Part shown: piece by piece, positions 60,312 to 64,000 of the stretch
Layout: each line of letters opens with the position of its first letter
How positions within the stretch are numbered: the stretch's first letter is position 1
Assembly (NCBI GenBank): GCA_021801025.1
Contig: JAJYYK010000002.1
Span: 62,001 to 126,000, forward strand
Source of the DNA: Pseudomonadota bacterium
GTDB lineage: Bacteria > Pseudomonadota > Gammaproteobacteria > Burkholderiales > Sulfuriferulaceae
DNA: 64,000 bases
Direction of reading: 5' to 3'
Program-made: the position numbers and the translations under genes
The notes under the pieces: generated by a model
Seen by the model: only the letters and a program-made list of their open reading frames with translations
Database searches by the model: none
What the model was told of the DNA's origin: nothing

Positions 60312-62912
60312 ATGATGCAAAAATCCAACAGTGACAAGCCCATAGGGGCCACAACAAAACTGGCGAAGAAACCGTTGAAACCAACGGTGAAGCAAGCGGT
60401 GAAGCCTGCGGTGAAGCCTGCGGTGAAGCAAGCAGTGAAGCAAGCAGTGAAGCAAGCAGTGAAGCAAGTAGCGAAACAAACGGTGAAGCCAGCGGTGAAG
60501 CAAACGGTGAAACCACCGGTAAAGAAATCGGCATCCATGCCTGCGCCCAAAGCACACAGCGAGGCGATTGAGTCCACCAAATCAGCCAATACCAGCAAAG
60601 GTCATTCACAACAGGGCCTCACGAGTGATGAGGCTCAACGTCTGCTGGAAAAATTCGGCCCCAATGCCATGCCCGATACAGATGTCAATCCCTTACGCAG
60701 CGCGCTGACCAAATTCTGGGCACCGGTTCCCTGGATGCTCGAAGCTGCGATCCTGCTTGAAATCGGGCTCGGCAAATACGTTGAAGGTGCAATCATTGCA
60801 AGCCTTCTGGTGTTCAATGCCGCACTGGGGTTCTTTCAGGAGGGGCGTGCGCAGGCGACGCTTGCCGCGTTAAAATCACGGCTTGCACTCAGTGCGCCGG
60901 TCCGGCGTGACGGCGCATGGAAAATCGTGCCAGCGACAGAGGTGGTGCCGGGCGATATCATAAAGCTGTCGCTTGGCGCTGTGGTGTCAGCCGATGTGAA
61001 GCTCATCGACGGGGAGATACTGATTGACCAGTCCATGCTGACCGGCGAATCCGTACCGATAGAAGCCGTTTCGGGTGTGCAAACCTATGCAGGTGCGCTG
61101 GTCCGGCGTGGCGAAGCGGTAGCAGAAGTCACAGCGACCGGCGTACACACCAAATTTGGCCGCACTGCAGAGTTGGTCCTCACGGCGCACGCTGTCAGTT
61201 CCCAGCAAAAGGCCGTGCTAAGGGTAGTTCGTGATATTGCCATATTCAATGGTGTGATCATTGTTATGCTGGCCATTTATGCCTATGCACGTTCGATGCC
61301 CCTTGCCGAGATCACCCCACTCATCCTGACGGCAATCCTCGCCTCCATTCCGGTCGCGTTACCCGCCACCTTTACCCTTGCTGCGGCACTGGGCGCGCGC
61401 GCATTGGCCAAACTCGGCGTCCTGCCAACGCGACTTTCTGCGGTGGATGAAGCTGCGTCGATAGATGTGCTCTGTGCTGACAAGACCGGTACGCTGACAC
61501 AGAACGAACTCAAAGTCACTGCCATACATCCCATGGAAGGCTTCGACGAAGCGCATGTCCTGGCCATGGCGGCGCTGGCGAGCTCGGATGGCGGGCAAGA
61601 TCCTGTCGATGGCGCCATTCGCACCGCTGCCACTGGCAAGGCTCCTGCCGATCTCCCCAAACTGATCAAGTTTGTGCCATTCGATCCCGCGACCAAGATG
61701 TCCGAAGCGTCGGTGACCGATACTGGCGGTGCCATGCTGCGTGTGGTAAAAGGAGCGTTTTCCGTGGTCATTGGCCTCACTCAGGCATCGCCGACTGCAA
61801 CGACGGTAGCAAATGAACTTGAGGCGCAAGGATTCAGGGTTCTTGCTGTTGCGATAGGTCCAGCGGCGGCAATGCGGCTTGCGGGTGTCATCGCATTGAG
61901 CGATCCGCCGCGAACCGACTCGGCCGCACTGATCACGGAATTGCACACTTTGGGTGTGCGCACGGTAATGGTAACCGGTGATGCGCAAGCCACAGCAACC
62001 ATCGTCGCCCGTGCGGTGGGGCTGGACGGTGTCGTTTCTCCACCCGGAGCAATCCCCGCTAGCGTGCGCCCCGAACAATTTGCAGTCTTTGCCGGCGTTC
62101 TGCCCGAAGGGAAATATGACCTCGTGAAGGCGTTTCAGAAGACCGGACACACCGTTGGCATGTGCGGCGACGGGGCCAACGATGCGCCAGCGTTACGCCA
62201 GGCGCAGATGGGTATCGCAGTATCGACCGCAACCGATGTGGCTAAATCAGCGGCTGGCATGGTATTGACCAAACCCGGACTCGGGGGCATCGTCGCCGCA
62301 GTAAAGGAAGGTCGGGTGACATTCCAGCGTATCCAGACTTATACTTTGAATACCATTATCAAGAAACTCGTGACAGTGCTTTTTCTGGCGTTCGGTCTGA
62401 TTATGACCGGGCACGCAATTTTGACGCCGATGCTGATGGTCCTCCTGATGATCATCGGCGATTTTCTGACCATGTCGTTGACAACCGACACCGTGCAACC
62501 GTCGCCGCTGCCCAACACATGGCGCATCGGCAACTTGACCATGGCAGGTGCCGTGCTGGCAACCGGTTTTCTGGTTTTCTCTGTTACAGTCATGGCCGTC
62601 GGCAAATACAAGATGGGGCTCAACACTGGGGCACTGCAAACCCTCGCTTTTATCACCCTCGAATTCGGCAGCCAGGCGACGCTCTATGCCATTCGTGAAC
62701 GCAAGTATCTGTGGCATTCCCCTCCCAGCCTCTGGCTACTCGGTGCAACCGTCGCGGATCTCCTGATCTCCTGCGCATTGGCGATTTTTGGCATCTTGAT
62801 GACACCGTTACCAGTGATGGTTGTCGCCAGCACGCTTGCTGCTGCAATCGCCTTCTGGTTCGTTTTGAATCTGGTAAAAATTCCAGTATTCAAACGATTA
62901 CAAATCGCATAG
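60312..62912 (+). CDS. P-type ATPase, plasma-membrane proton-pump (P3A) type, with repeat tail
   Basis: An 866-residue transporter. Residues 19-72 are a Lys/Val/Ala/Pro/Gln tandem-repeat tail not present in typical bacterial members. The cation-ATPase N-domain starts near residue 100 (GLTSDEAQRLLEKFG). Then come the actuator TGES motif (DQSMLTGESVP), the phosphorylated D390 in DKTGTLTQ, MVTGDAQATA, and the hinge GDGANDAPALRQAQMGIAV, followed by C-terminal helices. The sequence resembles H+-ATPases of plants, fungi and some prokaryotes. Proton specificity is inferred from family. Confidence 0.93.
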   Translation: MMQKSNSDKPIGATTKLAKKPLKPTVKQAVKPAVKPAVKQAVKQAVKQAVKQVAKQTVKPAVKQTVKPPVKKSASMPAPKAHSEAIESTKSANTSKGHSQQGLTSDEAQRLLEKFGPNAMPDTDVNPLRSALTKFWAPVPWMLEAAILLEIGLGKYVEGAIIASLLVFNAALGFFQEGRAQATLAALKSRLALSAPVRRDGAWKIVPATEVVPGDIIKLSLGAVVSADVKLIDGEILIDQSMLTGESVPIEAVSGVQTYAGALVRRGEAVAEVTATGVHTKFGRTAELVLTAHAVSSQQKAVLRVVRDIAIFNGVIIVMLAIYAYARSMPLAEITPLILTAILASIPVALPATFTLAAALGARALAKLGVLPTRLSAVDEAASIDVLCADKTGTLTQNELKVTAIHPMEGFDEAHVLAMAALASSDGGQDPVDGAIRTAATGKAPADLPKLIKFVPFDPATKMSEASVTDTGGAMLRVVKGAFSVVIGLTQASPTATTVANELEAQGFRVLAVAIGPAAAMRLAGVIALSDPPRTDSAALITELHTLGVRTVMVTGDAQATATIVARAVGLDGVVSPPGAIPASVRPEQFAVFAGVLPEGKYDLVKAFQKTGHTVGMCGDGANDAPALRQAQMGIAVSTATDVAKSAAGMVLTKPGLGGIVAAVKEGRVTFQRIQTYTLNTIIKKLVTVLFLAFGLIMTGHAILTPMLMVLLMIIGDFLTMSLTTDTVQPSPLPNTWRIGNLTMAGAVLATGFLVFSVTVMAVGKYKMGLNTGALQTLAFITLEFGSQATLYAIRERKYLWHSPPSLWLLGATVADLLISCALAIFGILMTPLPVMVVASTLAAAIAFWFVLNLVKIPVFKRLQIA
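60366..60527 (+). repeat. Tandem 12-base repeats encoding a KQAV/KPAV tail
   Basis: Repeats built on GTGAAGCAAGCA and GTGAAGCCTGCG encode K-(Q/P)-(A/T)-V units for about 54 residues. Several adjacent units are identical in DNA, so unit number could change by slippage without breaking the frame. The protein part is highly basic and resembles histone H1/AlgP-like tails. Confidence 0.9.
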
Positions 62913-63134
62913 GGTTTGATTCAATGACCATTTCTGACCACTCATCCTAAAAATAGCAGCTGGGTGAGCCTTATGGTCAACCAGCTATATATCCGTTAGT
63001 CCGCTATGGCTAACTAGATTTTGATGAGCAGACCGATTCTTTTTATTTGTACAAATATATTTCTTGAAGACCCATCACAAAGGTTAAAAATGCGGGCATA
63101 ATGTCCGGAATTATTCCCAGACAAATGGTTTGAT

Positions 63135-64000
63135 ATGACCACAGCTCTTCACACTGCCCCAGATCGGGATATGGCGACAAGCTACCTCACTGCTGCGCTC
63201 AAAACTCACAAACAGGCAGAAATTGCACGGCATTTAGGGATTGATGCCCGCACGGTCCGACGCTGGACGGTTGAGCAGTCCGTACCAGCGCATTACGCAT
63301 TCGGCCTGCAAAGTCTGCTGCCATTAGATTTTCCGCTTGCTGATGATGCCCCATTTACTTTCATTGATCTCTTTGCCGGTATTGGTGGCATCCGTATGGC
63401 CTTCGAAGGTTTGGGCGGGCATTGTGTTTTTACCAGTGAATGGGACAATTACGCGCGGAAAACCTATGCCGACAATTATCCCGGCGGTCACCAGATCAAT
63501 GGCGATATCACGCAAGTGACCGCATCCGATATCCCCGATCATGATGTCCTGTTAGCCGGCTTTCCATGTCAACCTTTTTCGATAGCGGGCGTTTCCAAGA
63601 AAAATGCGCTTGGTCGCGCACACGGCTTCGCTTGCGAAACGCAGGGCACCCTGTTTTTCGATGTCGCCCGCATCATTGAAGAGAAGCAGCCTCGCGCCTT
63701 CTTGCTGGAAAACGTCAAAAATCTCGTCTCACACGACAAGGGGCGTACCTTCGATGTCATCCGCCGTACGTTGAGCGAGGAACTGGGTTATCACATCTAT
63801 TACCGTGTAATAGATGGTGCCCATTTTGTGCCGCAACACCGTGAGCGCATACTCATTATCGGTTTTCGTGAGCCTGTAAACTTTGATTTTGATGCATTGC
63901 CATTACCAGCCAAAGGCAGACGTACATTACGTGAAATTCTGCACAAGACTGATGGCAGCGAGCCTCGTTTGCCATGGGATGGAAATCGTTTTTTCAATCA
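63135..64000 (+). CDS. dcm: DNA cytosine-5 methyltransferase, Dcm-like, 5' part
   Basis: The first 288 codons are present; the frame is still open at the window end. An N-terminal helix-turn-helix is seen at 26-46 ([16 protein letters not shown]), then motif [11 protein letters not shown] (76-85), motif IV FPCQPFS with the catalytic C145, motif VI ENV (192-194) and motif VIII QHRER (234-238). The HTH plus catalytic layout matches Dcm/EcoRII-type enzymes that methylate CCWGG; the recognition domain lies beyond the window, so the target is inferred. It lies 222 bases after the ATPase gene and no restriction partner is visible. Confidence 0.93.
   Translation, partial: MTTALHTAPDRDMATSYLTAALKTHKQAEIARHLGIDARTVRRWTVEQSVPAHYAFGLQSLLPLDFPLADDAPFTFIDLFAGIGGIRMAFEGLGGHCVFTSEWDNYARKTYADNYPGGHQINGDITQVTASDIPDHDVLLAGFPCQPFSIAGVSKKNALGRAHGFACETQGTLFFDVARIIEEKQPRAFLLENVKNLVSHDKGRTFDVIRRTLSEELGYHIYYRVIDGAHFVPQHRERILIIGFREPVNFDFDALPLPAKGRRTLREILHKTDGSEPRLPWDGNRFFN

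Noticed and set aside
60251-60609. Minus-strand open frames over the repeat region
   Set aside because: They are the complement of the KQAV repeat coding region, with monotonous Ser/Leu/Ala or Phe/Thr repeats, and no ribosome site; shadows of the ATPase gene.
62957-62987. AGCTGG/CCAGCT inverted repeat after the ATPase gene as a terminator
   Set aside because: The stem is only about seven base pairs with a long loop and no T run.

Overview
The window looks like chromosome of a betaproteobacterium, most likely of the Nitrosomonadales type. This is an inference from gene content and arrangement: a DUF3579 gene, an argD-argF-argG run, divergent metR/metE, class 2 PyrD and an estimated GC content near 50%. 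I saw no rRNA, tRNA, CRISPR array, prophage or intact insertion sequence. About fifty genes are present; the first (recN) and last (dcm-like) are cut by the window edges.

Layout. 1-13.8 kb is housekeeping: recN tail, trxC, mutS-rsgA, a CBS protein, DUF599-yajQ, argD-argF-argG-ppnP, sodB, DUF3579, rsmE, a thiol-redox protein, an inositol-phosphatase-family gene and a DUF2784 membrane protein. 13.8-22.4 kb is a defence island on the minus strand. It holds a type I restriction-modification operon hsdM-hsdS-mntA-hepT-hsdR, with a nucleotidyltransferase/HEPN toxin-antitoxin pair between the specificity and restriction genes, followed by an AlbA_2/ATPase-type regulator. Its upstream side is a 559-bp gene-free stretch with a REP-like inverted pair. 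22.9-47.8 kb returns to core functions: uvrB-comEC, an aminotransferase with pyrD, a MarR-controlled RND efflux operon, dgkA, a secreted phosphoesterase, metR/metE, argB, a gamma carbonic anhydrase, prlC, a DUF4124 protein, xthA and two unrecognised small genes.

48.4-62.9 kb is a single-direction run: zwf-tkt-pgm-glgP-xfp followed by a DUF1269-like protein, ppk2 and a proton-pumping-type P-ATPase. The first five encode glycogen phosphorolysis, entry into the oxidative pentose phosphate route, and phosphoketolase cleavage to acetyl phosphate. The last three look like energy or pH stress functions. The ATPase has an unusual Lys/Val/Ala/Pro/Gln repeat tail before its catalytic domains. The window ends inside a Dcm-like cytosine methyltransferase.

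The most interesting region is the restriction/toxin operon. Three junctions are 4-base overlaps using GTG or TTG starts, and the HsdR N-terminus carries a degenerate copy of the HEPN active-site pattern found intact in the adjacent HepT.
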